Source: Nonomuraea endophytica (GTDB taxonomy: Bacteria; Actinomycetota; Actinomycetes; Streptosporangiales; Streptosporangiaceae). From it: a stretch of 64,000 nucleotides of DNA. The notes beneath the pieces were generated by a model. The model was not told the DNA's origin and did no database searches. It saw only the letters and a list, made by a program, of their open reading frames with translations. Shown here one piece after another: positions 1 through 7,388 of this stretch. The translations under genes and the position numbers were made by a program. Location of the stretch: positions 1,116,001 to 1,180,000 of the forward strand of contig NZ_JACHIN010000001.1 in assembly GCF_014203235.1 (NCBI RefSeq). The letters are read 5' to 3'. Each line of letters begins with the position of its first letter. Position 1 is the first letter of the stretch.

Positions 1-30
1 GCGGCGGCTTCGCCGTACGGGATGGCTATT

Positions 31-122
31 GATAACCCGAACGCGACGTCGATCACCCGAACGAGATGCTGATCACCCGAACGAGACATTGATCACCCGG
101 ACGAAGCGCTGATCACCCGGAC
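31..122. repeat. 20-bp tandem repeat, about 4.5 units
   Basis: Units begin at 31, 51, 71, 91 and 111 with an exact 20-bp period and consensus GATCACCCGAACGAGAYGCT. The stop codon of the adjacent minus-strand YqeY-like gene (113-115) lies inside the last unit. The function is unknown; a protein-binding array or a neutral minisatellite are both possible. Confidence 0.85.
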
Positions 123-568
123 AGGCGCGCGCGCACGGCGGCGGCGACTCGCCCGCCCTCGGCGCGGCCGGCGACCTTCGGGTTGAGCACCTTCATGACC
201 GCGCCCATCGCCTTGGGGTCGGTCGCGCCGCTCTCCGCGATCGCGGCGTCGACCAGCGCGTTGAGCTCCTCGTCCGAGAGCTGCGCCGGCAGGTAAGCCT
301 CCAGCACCGCCTGCTCGTCCAGCTCGGCCTGGGCCTGCGCGGCGCGCCCGGCGTTGCCGAACGCCTCGGCCGCCTCGCGGCGCTTCTTGGCCTCCTTGGT
401 CAGCACCTTGACGATCTCGTCGTCGCTGAGCTCCCTGGCCTGCTTGCCCGAAACCTCCTCGACGTTGACGGCCGCCAGGGCCATCCGGATGGTGCGGAGG
501 CGGACCTCGTCCTTGGCCTTCATGGAGGCCGTCAGATCGGCCTTCAGCTTGTCCTTCAATGCGCTCAT
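113..568 (-). CDS. GatB/YqeY domain-containing protein
   Basis: This is a 151-residue cytosolic protein starting MSALKDKLKADLTASMKAKD. The helical KAKDEVRLRTIRMAL segment and the C-terminal LSDEELNALVDAAIAE and MGAVMKVLNPKVAGRA segments are typical of the YqeY family. That family resembles the tRNA-binding tail domain of GatB, and its precise role is unsettled. The start at 568 fits family length; an in-frame ATG at 577 would add only three residues, and the reading frame stays open further upstream without family similarity. The gene is divergent from the metallophosphoesterase, and its stop codon lies in a 20-bp tandem repeat. Confidence 0.9.
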   Translation of the reverse strand: MSALKDKLKADLTASMKAKDEVRLRTIRMALAAVNVEEVSGKQARELSDDEIVKVLTKEAKKRREAAEAFGNAGRAAQAQAELDEQAVLEAYLPAQLSDEELNALVDAAIAESGATDPKAMGAVMKVLNPKVAGRAEGGRVAAAVRARLSG

Positions 569-628
569 GCGGTCCATCTTGCCGCTTGAGCGGCACCTCT
601 CGTGCCGGATGTCGGGCATCATGAGTAC

Positions 629-1522
629 GTGAGGAAAGCCGCCGCCATACCACTGTCCCTGCTGGGCCTCGGCATCGCCGGGCTCGGGTACGCCTCGGTC
701 GTCGAGCGCAACTGGTTCCGGCTGCGCCGATTCGACGTTCCGGTCCTGGCCCGGGGGCAGCGCCCGGTGCGCATCCTCCACCTGTCCGACCTGCACCTGA
801 CGCCCGGCCGCAAAAAACTCATCAACTGGGTACGCTCGCTCGGCTCCCTCGAACCCGACCTGGTGGTCAACACCGGCGACTCGATCGCCCACCCGGACGC
901 CGTACCGTCGCTGCTCCACGCCCTGGAGCCGCTCCTGTCCCGCCCCGGCCTGTTCGTATACGGCTCCAACGACCTGTACGCGCCCGTGTTCAAGAACCCC
1001 GCCCGCTACCTGTGGCGCACCTCCCGCAACGAGCGCCGCCAGCACGTACCGTCGCTCCCGTGGCGAGAGCTGGGCGAAGGCATGGCCGCCGAAGGCTGGC
1101 TGGACATGAACAACACCACAGCCCGCCTGAAGGTCGCGGACCTGGACGTAGCAGTGGCAGGCATCCACGACTCCCACATCGACCGCGACCGCTACGACCT
1201 GGTAGCCGGCCCCGCCCCCACGGACGCCGACCTACGCCTCGGCGTCATGCACTCCCCCGAGCCCCGCAACATGACCCGCTTCGCCGCCGACGGCTACCAG
1301 CTCCTGCTCGCCGGCCACACCCACGGCGGCCAGCTCTGCATCCCCTTCTACGGCGCCCTGGTCACCAACTGCGGCATCGACCGGGCCCGCGTCAAGGGCC
1401 TGAGCACACACGACAACGCCTGGCTCCACGTCTCCGCCGGCCTAGGCACCTCCCCGTACGCCCCGGTCCGCTTCGCCTGCTTCCCGGAGGCGACCCTGCT
1501 CACCCTGGTACCGCGCCGCTGA
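629..1522 (+). CDS. Metallophosphoesterase (calcineurin-like)
   Basis: About 297 residues if the GTG at 629 is used (VRKAAAIPLSLLGLGIAGL). A hydrophobic N-terminal segment suggests a membrane anchor or signal. Metal-binding motifs of the calcineurin-like family are visible: LSDLHLTPG (D-x-H), VVNTGDS (GD), GSND in place of the usual GNHD, and the C-terminal LAGHTHGGQL. It is probably a phosphodiesterase or phosphatase acting at the membrane. An ATG at 602 in the same frame is an alternative start; neither has a clear ribosome-binding site. The divergent YqeY neighbour is a common pairing in actinobacteria. The GSND change is conservative and need not abolish activity. Confidence 0.88.
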   Translation: MRKAAAIPLSLLGLGIAGLGYASVVERNWFRLRRFDVPVLARGQRPVRILHLSDLHLTPGRKKLINWVRSLGSLEPDLVVNTGDSIAHPDAVPSLLHALEPLLSRPGLFVYGSNDLYAPVFKNPARYLWRTSRNERRQHVPSLPWRELGEGMAAEGWLDMNNTTARLKVADLDVAVAGIHDSHIDRDRYDLVAGPAPTDADLRLGVMHSPEPRNMTRFAADGYQLLLAGHTHGGQLCIPFYGALVTNCGIDRARVKGLSTHDNAWLHVSAGLGTSPYAPVRFACFPEATLLTLVPRR

Positions 1523-1594
1523 CGGAATATGCGGTCACAAGCACCCGCGAAGTCCGCTAGACTTTCCCAAGCACGCGCAAGACCGGCGTGCGAC

Positions 1595-1668
1595 CGGGGT
1601 GTAGCGCAGCTTGGCAGCGCGCTTCGTTCGGGACGAAGAGGCCGTGGGTTCAAATCCCGCCACCCCGA
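1595..1668 (+). tRNA. tRNA-Pro (anticodon CGG)
   Basis: This is a 74-nt cloverleaf. The acceptor arms CGGGGTG (1595-1601) and CACCCCG (1661-1667) pair perfectly. The anticodon stem is CTTCG/CGAAG around loop TTCGGGA, giving anticodon CGG, which reads CCG. The T-arm contains GGGTTCAAATCCC. CCA is not encoded. An intrinsic terminator follows directly. Confidence 0.97.
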
Positions 1669-1677
1669 CCCAACTAG

Positions 1678-1712
1678 AAGGCCGTTTCCGAAGATCGGAA
1701 GCGGCCTTTTTG
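1678..1712 (+). terminator. Rho-independent terminator after tRNA-Pro
   Basis: An inverted repeat GGCCGTTTCCG / CGGAAGCGGCC with a short AAGAT loop is followed by TTTTT, directly downstream of the tRNA. Confidence 0.9.
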
Positions 1713-1786
1713 CATGCAGTGCAGCTAGTTGCCCTCCCATTCATGAAGGCCGAGACCCCAGCCCTCTCTTGCAGGGGCGCGTGGTG

Positions 1787-2809
1787 TCAGAAGCGAGTGT
1801 CCTTGTCGAAACGCGCTTGCGCCCTGATCTGCTTCACCACATCTGCGGGCAGTCCGCGCAGGTCAGCGCCCCTCATATCAGCTCGACGCAGATCGGCACC
1901 CCGCAGGTTGGCCGTGCGAAGGTCCGCGCCGGTCAGGTTCGCACTGCGCATGTCGGCACCACTCAGGTCGGCTCCGTTCAGGAACGCGGGTGACAGGCGC
2001 ACATCCACCAAGCGCGCATTCGTCAGGCGCGCTTCGGCCAGATCCGCGCCGTTCAGGTTGGCCTCGGTCAGGTCCGCCTTGCTTAGGTTCGCTCTCCGCA
2101 GGTCCGCTCCCTGGGCGCGGATGCCCTTCAGATAATGCCCCTGCCCCTGCTTGTCCTGCCTGGTGTCCCGACGTCCGAGGATCGTCAGCGCGGCCTGAAC
2201 GTCGGTGGCGGGGCGAAGCGGCAGGTCGTCATCGCGGACTTTCACGCTGGGGTCGTGCTCGTGGACGAAGGCGGCCAGCACGTCGTAGACCGTCTGATGG
2301 TCACGAGTGGAGTCCTGGGCCAACCGTTCCAAGGCATAAAGCCCACCCAGCCGGACGTCGAGCTTTGCCGAGCCGAGTTGTTCCACGGCCTTGGTGTAGC
2401 GGTCGGTGATCTGGCTTTGTTCGGCGGTTCGCTGAGCTTGAAGTGACGCGTCTAGCGACTGTGCCGTGAACCACAGGCTCAGGCCGGTGAAAACGACCCC
2501 ACCGATGACGACCAGGCCGGTGGCAGCCTGGATCAGGGTATGACGGGCGGCGTTGACCGCTTCCACCCTTTCGCTGACGGTCATCTGCCGCAACTCGTCC
2601 TCGGTAGGTGGACGGCTTTCCCCGGCGAGGCGGCGAGCGGCAGGCCCGACCAGAACACCGATGCCGAGCCCCGTTGTGCCGGCCAGAAAGATCCCGGTCA
2701 GAACCCAGCGGCCCCAAACCGGAATGCTCGCGTTCGTAGCAGCCCAGCCAACGCATGCGATTGCCGCAACCAGGGGGATCAACCAACGCCTACGAACAGG
2801 CTTGATCAC
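1787..2809 (-). CDS. Membrane-anchored pentapeptide-repeat protein
   Basis: A 340-residue protein from a GTG at 2809, chosen because GGAG lies five bases upstream. The upstream extension of the frame (to 2974) is Arg-rich and unconvincing. The N-terminal half has two hydrophobic hairpin regions (about residues 8-50 and 85-110). A middle segment (QITDRYTKAVEQLGSAKLD) is often seen in actinobacterial pentapeptide proteins. The C-terminal third holds about 15 A(D/N)LxxA repeats (ADLRRANLSKADLTEANLNG), which should form a right-handed quadrilateral beta-helix. The repeat end is probably cytoplasmic. The biochemical role is unknown. It lies between tRNA-Pro and the defence island, with no operon partner. 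Confidence 0.85.
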   Translation of the reverse strand: MIKPVRRRWLIPLVAAIACVGWAATNASIPVWGRWVLTGIFLAGTTGLGIGVLVGPAARRLAGESRPPTEDELRQMTVSERVEAVNAARHTLIQAATGLVVIGGVVFTGLSLWFTAQSLDASLQAQRTAEQSQITDRYTKAVEQLGSAKLDVRLGGLYALERLAQDSTRDHQTVYDVLAAFVHEHDPSVKVRDDDLPLRPATDVQAALTILGRRDTRQDKQGQGHYLKGIRAQGADLRRANLSKADLTEANLNGADLAEARLTNARLVDVRLSPAFLNGADLSGADMRSANLTGADLRTANLRGADLRRADMRGADLRGLPADVVKQIRAQARFDKDTRF

Positions 2810-3234
2810 CTGAGCTCCGGGGCCGCCCACCAGTGCCCTGGCCCTGGCCCTGGCAGCCACCGTGGCAATTCGGCGAGCCGCCTGCCGTGGTTGTCTGCGA
2901 GACACCCCTGCGGTTCTAACACCGCACGGCATTCGACACAACCGCTGAGAGGGAGGCCGCCCCCGCCGCATCACCTCCGGCTACGAGGACTTCATCGTCA
3001 CGACGGCCACTCCTTCACCCGGTGGAGCATCCGCAACTCCTGGCCTATCTGACCGACGACCCGATCCGCGTGGTGGTAGTCGGCCGGGGCGGTACTTACG
3101 CGCTTTCCAGCGCGCCCGGCCTGGACGGACTCGCCCGATCCCTTCGCGTGGCCAGTCTGAGCTGGAGCCCGGCTGGGGTTGGGCGCGTCAGAGTCGGCCC
3201 GAAACTTGACCAGCCATCTTGCGGTTCTGCGTCG
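2810..3234. other. Intergenic gap with a possible decayed coding remnant
   Basis: No intact gene is supported. Plus-strand reading of about 2965-3200 gives protein-like fragments in two frames: YEDFIVTTATPSP near 2980, then HPQLLAYLTDDPIRVVVVG from about 3025. This could be a frameshifted relic of an unrecognised gene that runs into the antisense of the lipoprotein gene. It could equally be chance in high-GC DNA. Confidence 0.25.
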
Positions 3235-3984
3235 CTATTCCGTGATGCCGTGTTGCCGCAGGCGGGCGATCAGCTCGTCCATGCTCTTCGGCTCCAGCCA
3301 ACCGCTGCCTCCGACTCCGAGGGGTTCGCGGCCTCCTACGAGCGACGTTTGGCCGGTGGCCCGTTGTGTCGTCAGTCCCGGATCTTCGAGTACCAGTCCT
3401 TGGGGCGGGACCGTCATCAGGCGGGCACCTCTGGGAAGCCCGTCGCCACCTAGCTTGATGGGGCCGGTCAGTGCCTCTTTTGGCATCTCCCGGGGGTAGG
3501 CGAGGATTTTGGTGCCGGAGGGCATGGCCTTCTCGAAGTCGGTGATGCTCTTGCCCGGCTTCCATCGGCCGGCGGGCAGGGAATCATCCCGAATGACGGC
3601 GCCCTGGTCCAGCGCGATGTAGGCGGTACCGGCCGCGAGGGAACTGGTGTCCTTGACGCCCTTGAGTGGTTGCGTGATGCGAATACGGAGGATGACGCGG
3701 TAGTCGAGAGGGCCGCCTGCATAGGTCTCCGTTGCAGGGCCCTGCTGCCACCCGTCGATCACACCGGCGAAGACGATCGGTCTGTCCGCCGCGAGCGCCT
3801 CGGGCGTGTCGTACGCGGGGAAGTCGGATTCCGACACCCGCAGGAGCGAGACGTCGAGAGTCCCGATCCGCTCGGCTGCCGCAACTGGACGTCCCGATTC
3901 CGTGGCCTGCGTCGGAGGGGCGCCGCAGGCGGTCAGAAACAGGGCAGCGACAAGCATCAGGCCGGGGACATGATGCTGCTTCAT
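3235..3984 (-). CDS. Putative secreted lipoprotein
   Basis: A 249-residue protein starting MKQHHVPGLMLVAALFLTAC. The signal sequence has a lipobox LTAC, with Cys20 as the predicted lipidated residue, so the mature protein should sit on the outer face of the membrane. The rest has no motif I recognise; the segment PIVFAGVIDGWQQGP and the acidic, beta-rich middle part suggest a small extracytoplasmic domain. The start at 3984 is fixed by the signal peptide; the frame is open upstream but that extension does not look coding. It is a single gene with no obvious operon partner. Confidence 0.75.
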   Translation of the reverse strand: MKQHHVPGLMLVAALFLTACGAPPTQATESGRPVAAAERIGTLDVSLLRVSESDFPAYDTPEALAADRPIVFAGVIDGWQQGPATETYAGGPLDYRVILRIRITQPLKGVKDTSSLAAGTAYIALDQGAVIRDDSLPAGRWKPGKSITDFEKAMPSGTKILAYPREMPKEALTGPIKLGGDGLPRGARLMTVPPQGLVLEDPGLTTQRATGQTSLVGGREPLGVGGSGWLEPKSMDELIARLRQHGITE

Positions 3985-4813
3985 GGATGCCCGCCTCTCG
4001 CCCGTCATGACCATCACGGATTGGCGTCGTTGATGTGGTGCTGGTTGTAGGTCCAGATCCATGAAGCAGCCGTGTTGATCCTGGCTAACGCTGATCGCAA
4101 TTATGATCTTGCGTGGAGTATCTCCGCATGAGCGATCCACATAGATCTTGAACCATGAGACTTCAGCCAGCGGTCGGACTTCCGTCACCTTTGGAGTTCT
4201 GTGCATAACTCAATAAGTGAAGGGTTATGACAGGAATAGTGGTGGCATCTGCCAGATAATCCATCACACCGGGAATATCTGGCTTCAGTTGGGTATCGAC
4301 GCTGCTGGTTTAGTAATAGCTTTGACTGCTTTGTCGGATGGGATGCCATCGAACGGGCCACGGGTCAGCGTAAGGAGCAGGCCAAGGTAGTGGCATCGAC
4401 GAAGACGGCTAATTTGCGAATTCTGAGCACTTACATCCCTCTCAACTAGTTGAACATTTTTCCGAAGAGGATCTTCAACTATCAGCCCTGCGAAACCAGC
4501 CCTCTCCACTGATGCGCATCTGATATGAGCACGAAAGATTGGGGTCACGATTCCACCACCTTGACTCAGAAGCACTGCATAGGGCACCTCTTTCAGAGAT
4601 GAAGGTGGCGTTGCAGTGATTTGTCGCGCCCTGCCCGCAGCGCATCATGTGGTCTCGGGCACTGATCGACTTTTGGCTTCTTCAAGGCGTGACCACCAGG
4701 CGCCACATTCAGGGTTGCCGCGGCCCGAATGGTGCCCACGTGCGACGCAATCATGAACGAGGCCGGACTGACCCGGCCAGTGACACACTCAGCCCGGTGG
4801 CGGACACTCTTGC
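3985..4813. other. AT-richer intergenic region
   Basis: About 830 bp, clearly less GC-rich than its surroundings by eye, especially 4040-4320. The only sizeable minus-strand frame is 4285-4587 (100 codons, GTG start). It matches no family I know, and its ribosome-binding site is poorly placed, so I do not call it a gene. The region could hold promoters for the lipoprotein gene or be horizontally acquired spacer at the left edge of the defence island. Confidence 0.5.
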
Positions 4814-5248
4814 CTACATATCAAGCTTCCCACCCGCACGAACGAGTACTTCGATCCTGTCGGCGGCCAGCACAAGATCCTGGTGCTCCCAGACTCGTAT
4901 GACACGCCAGTTGGCTGCGCGTAGCCGCTTGAAGCTGTCGATGTCTCGCGCTCGGTTGACGGTGACCTTCTTGAGCCACCAGCTGTTGTTGTTGGCCGGC
5001 GCGGTGTAGTGGCGCGGACAGCCGTGCCAGAAGCATCCATCGACGAAGACGGCGACTTTGGCCCTCGGGAAGACGAGGTCGACCTTCCGCCGTGTTCCTG
5101 GTATCACCTGCGCGTGGACGCGATACCGCAGACCCCGGTTCCACAGGAGTTTGCGCAGCGTAACCTCGATCCCGGTGTCGAACTCACGCTGAGAGCGCAT
5201 CCGCCGGGATACACCTTCGTCACGGGGAACGGGCTGGTCGGTGCTCAT
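4814..5248 (-). CDS. vsr: Very short patch repair (Vsr) family endonuclease
   Basis: A 144-residue protein. Family landmarks are visible: SRRMRSQREFDTGIEVTLR near the N-terminus, the catalytic-fold stretch RKVDLVFPRAKVAVFVDGCF, the following WHGCPRH with the zinc-ligand residues, and WRVIRVWEHQ near the end. Vsr nicks DNA 5' to T:G mismatches arising from deaminated 5-methylcytosine. Homologues are also found inside large restriction and defence operons. Its usual partner, a C5-methyltransferase, is not adjacent here: two C5-methyltransferase homologues lie about 20 kb away at the other end of the island. It is the only clear nuclease in the island, so it may be an effector rather than a repair enzyme (inference). 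It is divergent from the kinase gene. Confidence 0.93.
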   Translation of the reverse strand: MSTDQPVPRDEGVSRRMRSQREFDTGIEVTLRKLLWNRGLRYRVHAQVIPGTRRKVDLVFPRAKVAVFVDGCFWHGCPRHYTAPANNNSWWLKKVTVNRARDIDSFKRLRAANWRVIRVWEHQDLVLAADRIEVLVRAGGKLDM

Positions 5249-5450
5249 GGCCCTTCGAGGATATCGATCTGCCGAACGCAGAGGTCCAGAGATTCGTTGA
5301 GATTGGGCACGGCGTGCCACCCGCCGTTGCGAAGAGATCGGCAACCGACCACGGGCACCACATCAGTTGCGGGTCTTCCCCCTCGCAACAATGGGCATAG
5401 ACATCATCCAACTACGATGCGTTTCAAGAGACGGAAGTCAGGAGGGTGTC
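5249..5450. promoter_or_regulatory. Divergent intergenic region vsr / kinase-FtsK
   Basis: A 202-bp gap between divergent genes that must hold both promoters. No consensus -35/-10 pair stands out. A strong Shine-Dalgarno (AGGAGGG at 5440-5446) sits four bases before the GTG at 5451 and defines the kinase start. Confidence 0.6.
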
Positions 5451-7388
5451 GTGCTCGCCGGGGTCACATTGGCTGGTCGGTACCGCCTGGATTCAAAGCT
5501 CGGCGCCGGTGCGATGGGCGAGGTCTGGAATGCCTACGACCTGCGGCTTTCCCGCGAGGTAGCTGTCAAGGTGTTCCCGAGCCACCTCGATCCCGAGCCC
5601 CGACGGGTCGAGCGGTTCCGCGCCGAGGCCAAACTCTGCGGACAGCTCCAACATCCCGGCATCGTCGTTGTCCACGATGCCGACGAGGACAACGGGCAGC
5701 TCTTTTTCGTCATGGAGCTTCTCCACGGCAAGGACCTGGCAAAGGTGATGAAGGAGCATCGGGGTGGTCTGCCCATCGGCCGAGTCATCACCATCGGTGC
5801 TCGGCTGGCCGAGGCGCTCAGCGCCGCGCACGCCAAGAAGGTCGTCCACCGGGATATCAAACCGGCCAACATCATGCTCCTGCCCGGCGATCGCCCCAAG
5901 GTCTGTGACTTCGGCATCGCCAGAGTGATCGAGGACGGCAGGGCCACCGCTCAGGCGGGCACGCCCGCCTACGCCGCCCCGGAGCAGTCTGACGGTTCAC
6001 CAGGCGAGCGGAGCGATCTCTACTCAATGGGCTGCGTGCTCTTCGAGATGACGACCGGCGACCGGCCGTTTCACGGCAACATCTGGCACCTGGTGTTTCA
6101 GCACGCCACGAATGAGCCCCGACCTCCGCAGGAGATCCGCCCCGAGGTACCACTACCGCTGAGCGACTTGATCCTCCAGCTCCTCTCCAAGAACCCCTCC
6201 GATCGCCCTGAGTCGGCGACCGAAGTAGCCGATCGGCTTCGAGCGATGCGTCCGCGCTCCCCGAAGCTCATTGCGAGAAGCATCGACCAACTCCCGCCCC
6301 GTCAGCTATTGAAGTCCGATACTCCGGAGCGTCGACACACCGGCTCCGACGGCAACCTGGCGAAGGAAATCGACCGGATTCTATGGGAGGCCCGAGTCGA
6401 TGCTCGGGTCGCCGGATACACGCGCACACCATCGTTGACTCTCTTCGAGATCCGCCTCGGCCCGGTCACGCCGGAGTCCGCAGTCCTGGCCCTGTTCGAT
6501 CGAATGGCACTTGCCGCGAACCATCGCTCGGCGCGACTGGTGTCAATGAAACGATCGAGTTCCCCTCTGCCGGGTGTGTCGGCAGTCGGCCTGGAGGTGC
6601 AGCACGCCGCCCCTGATCTGTTGAGCCTGGGCGACCTTCTGCGGGAGGCTCCGGAGGGCGACCATCTGTTAGCCGGCCTCGGTCGGGCTCACGATGGCGC
6701 GCCCGCCTTCCTCGACCTGCGCGAGTGGCCACATTTCTTGGTTGCCGGGAATCGCGGCCCGTTCGATCCGATCAAAAGCATCATCACCTCGTTGGCCGTG
6801 CGCCGCTCACCGAAGCAGCTCCGTCTGGCGATGTCCACCCGCGACAACCCCTTCACCGATCTCCCTCACCTCATCCCGCAAGCTGTCGGCGAGCCGCTCA
6901 CCTGGGCCATTTCCGAGATCGACTGCCGATACGCCGACCTGCGTAAGCGGCAGTGCCGTACGACCGCGCAGTTCAACAAGGAAGTGCGAGACTCACAGAG
7001 CCCGGTCCCCATCGGCGCGTTGGGCGATGTGAACCTGGCGCATCCAGATGTGGTCGTTGTCATTGATGAGTTGGCCAAGTTGGAGGATCCAGAGCCTGTC
7101 GTCGAGCTGGCCAGGGAAGGGCGCGCAGTCGGGTTTCATGTCATTGTCCGTACGGAGAAGCCGCACGTGCTCAGCAGACGGCTCAAGGGCTACTTACCGA
7201 GTAGGCTCGCGCTTCCCATGGCAACCGCCGTGGAAAGCGCCACCGTGCTTGACCGCGCCGGAGCCGAATCGCTGCGCCCGGACGAAGGGCTACTGGTGCC
7301 GGGTCGAGGGTCCGAGCCGTACAGGATCAGACTTGCCATGATCACTGACGGGGAGATCAGCGAGATCGTCAACCACTGGCAAGGTTGA
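5451..7388 (+). CDS. Ser/Thr protein kinase fused to an FtsK/SpoIIIE-like core lacking its P-loop
   Basis: A 645-residue protein from the GTG at 5451; in-frame ATGs at 5367 and 5391 lack a good ribosome-binding site. Residues 10-265 are a complete Hanks-type kinase: glycine loop LGAGAMGEVW, Lys40, HRDIKPAN (133-140), DFG (153-155), APE (176-178). No transmembrane segment follows. Residues about 300-645 align by eye with the FtsK beta and gamma-adjacent core: LTLFEIRLGPVTPESAV, PGVSAVGLEV, LSLGDLL, WPHFLVAGN, VVVVIDELAKL (Walker B), GFHVIVRTEKP, LPSRLAL, VLDRAGAESL. At the Walker A position the motif is GNRGPFDP (433-440) instead of GTTGSGKS, so ATP binding there is unlikely. Its 3' end overlaps the convergent RelE-UvrD gene by 20 bp. 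It may phosphorylate partners in the island, with the pseudo-ATPase as docking or sensing domain (inference). Confidence 0.88.
   Translation: MLAGVTLAGRYRLDSKLGAGAMGEVWNAYDLRLSREVAVKVFPSHLDPEPRRVERFRAEAKLCGQLQHPGIVVVHDADEDNGQLFFVMELLHGKDLAKVMKEHRGGLPIGRVITIGARLAEALSAAHAKKVVHRDIKPANIMLLPGDRPKVCDFGIARVIEDGRATAQAGTPAYAAPEQSDGSPGERSDLYSMGCVLFEMTTGDRPFHGNIWHLVFQHATNEPRPPQEIRPEVPLPLSDLILQLLSKNPSDRPESATEVADRLRAMRPRSPKLIARSIDQLPPRQLLKSDTPERRHTGSDGNLAKEIDRILWEARVDARVAGYTRTPSLTLFEIRLGPVTPESAVLALFDRMALAANHRSARLVSMKRSSSPLPGVSAVGLEVQHAAPDLLSLGDLLREAPEGDHLLAGLGRAHDGAPAFLDLREWPHFLVAGNRGPFDPIKSIITSLAVRRSPKQLRLAMSTRDNPFTDLPHLIPQAVGEPLTWAISEIDCRYADLRKRQCRTTAQFNKEVRDSQSPVPIGALGDVNLAHPDVVVVIDELAKLEDPEPVVELAREGRAVGFHVIVRTEKPHVLSRRLKGYLPSRLALPMATAVESATVLDRAGAESLRPDEGLLVPGRGSEPYRIRLAMITDGEISEIVNHWQG

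Noticed and set aside
3022..3453. 143-codon plus-strand gene
   Set aside because: Its second half is antisense to the lipoprotein gene; only the first part looks protein-like and may be a relic.
4285..4587. 100-codon minus-strand hypothetical gene
   Set aside because: GTG start with badly placed ribosome-binding site, atypical composition and no family likeness; kept only as a remark on the gap.
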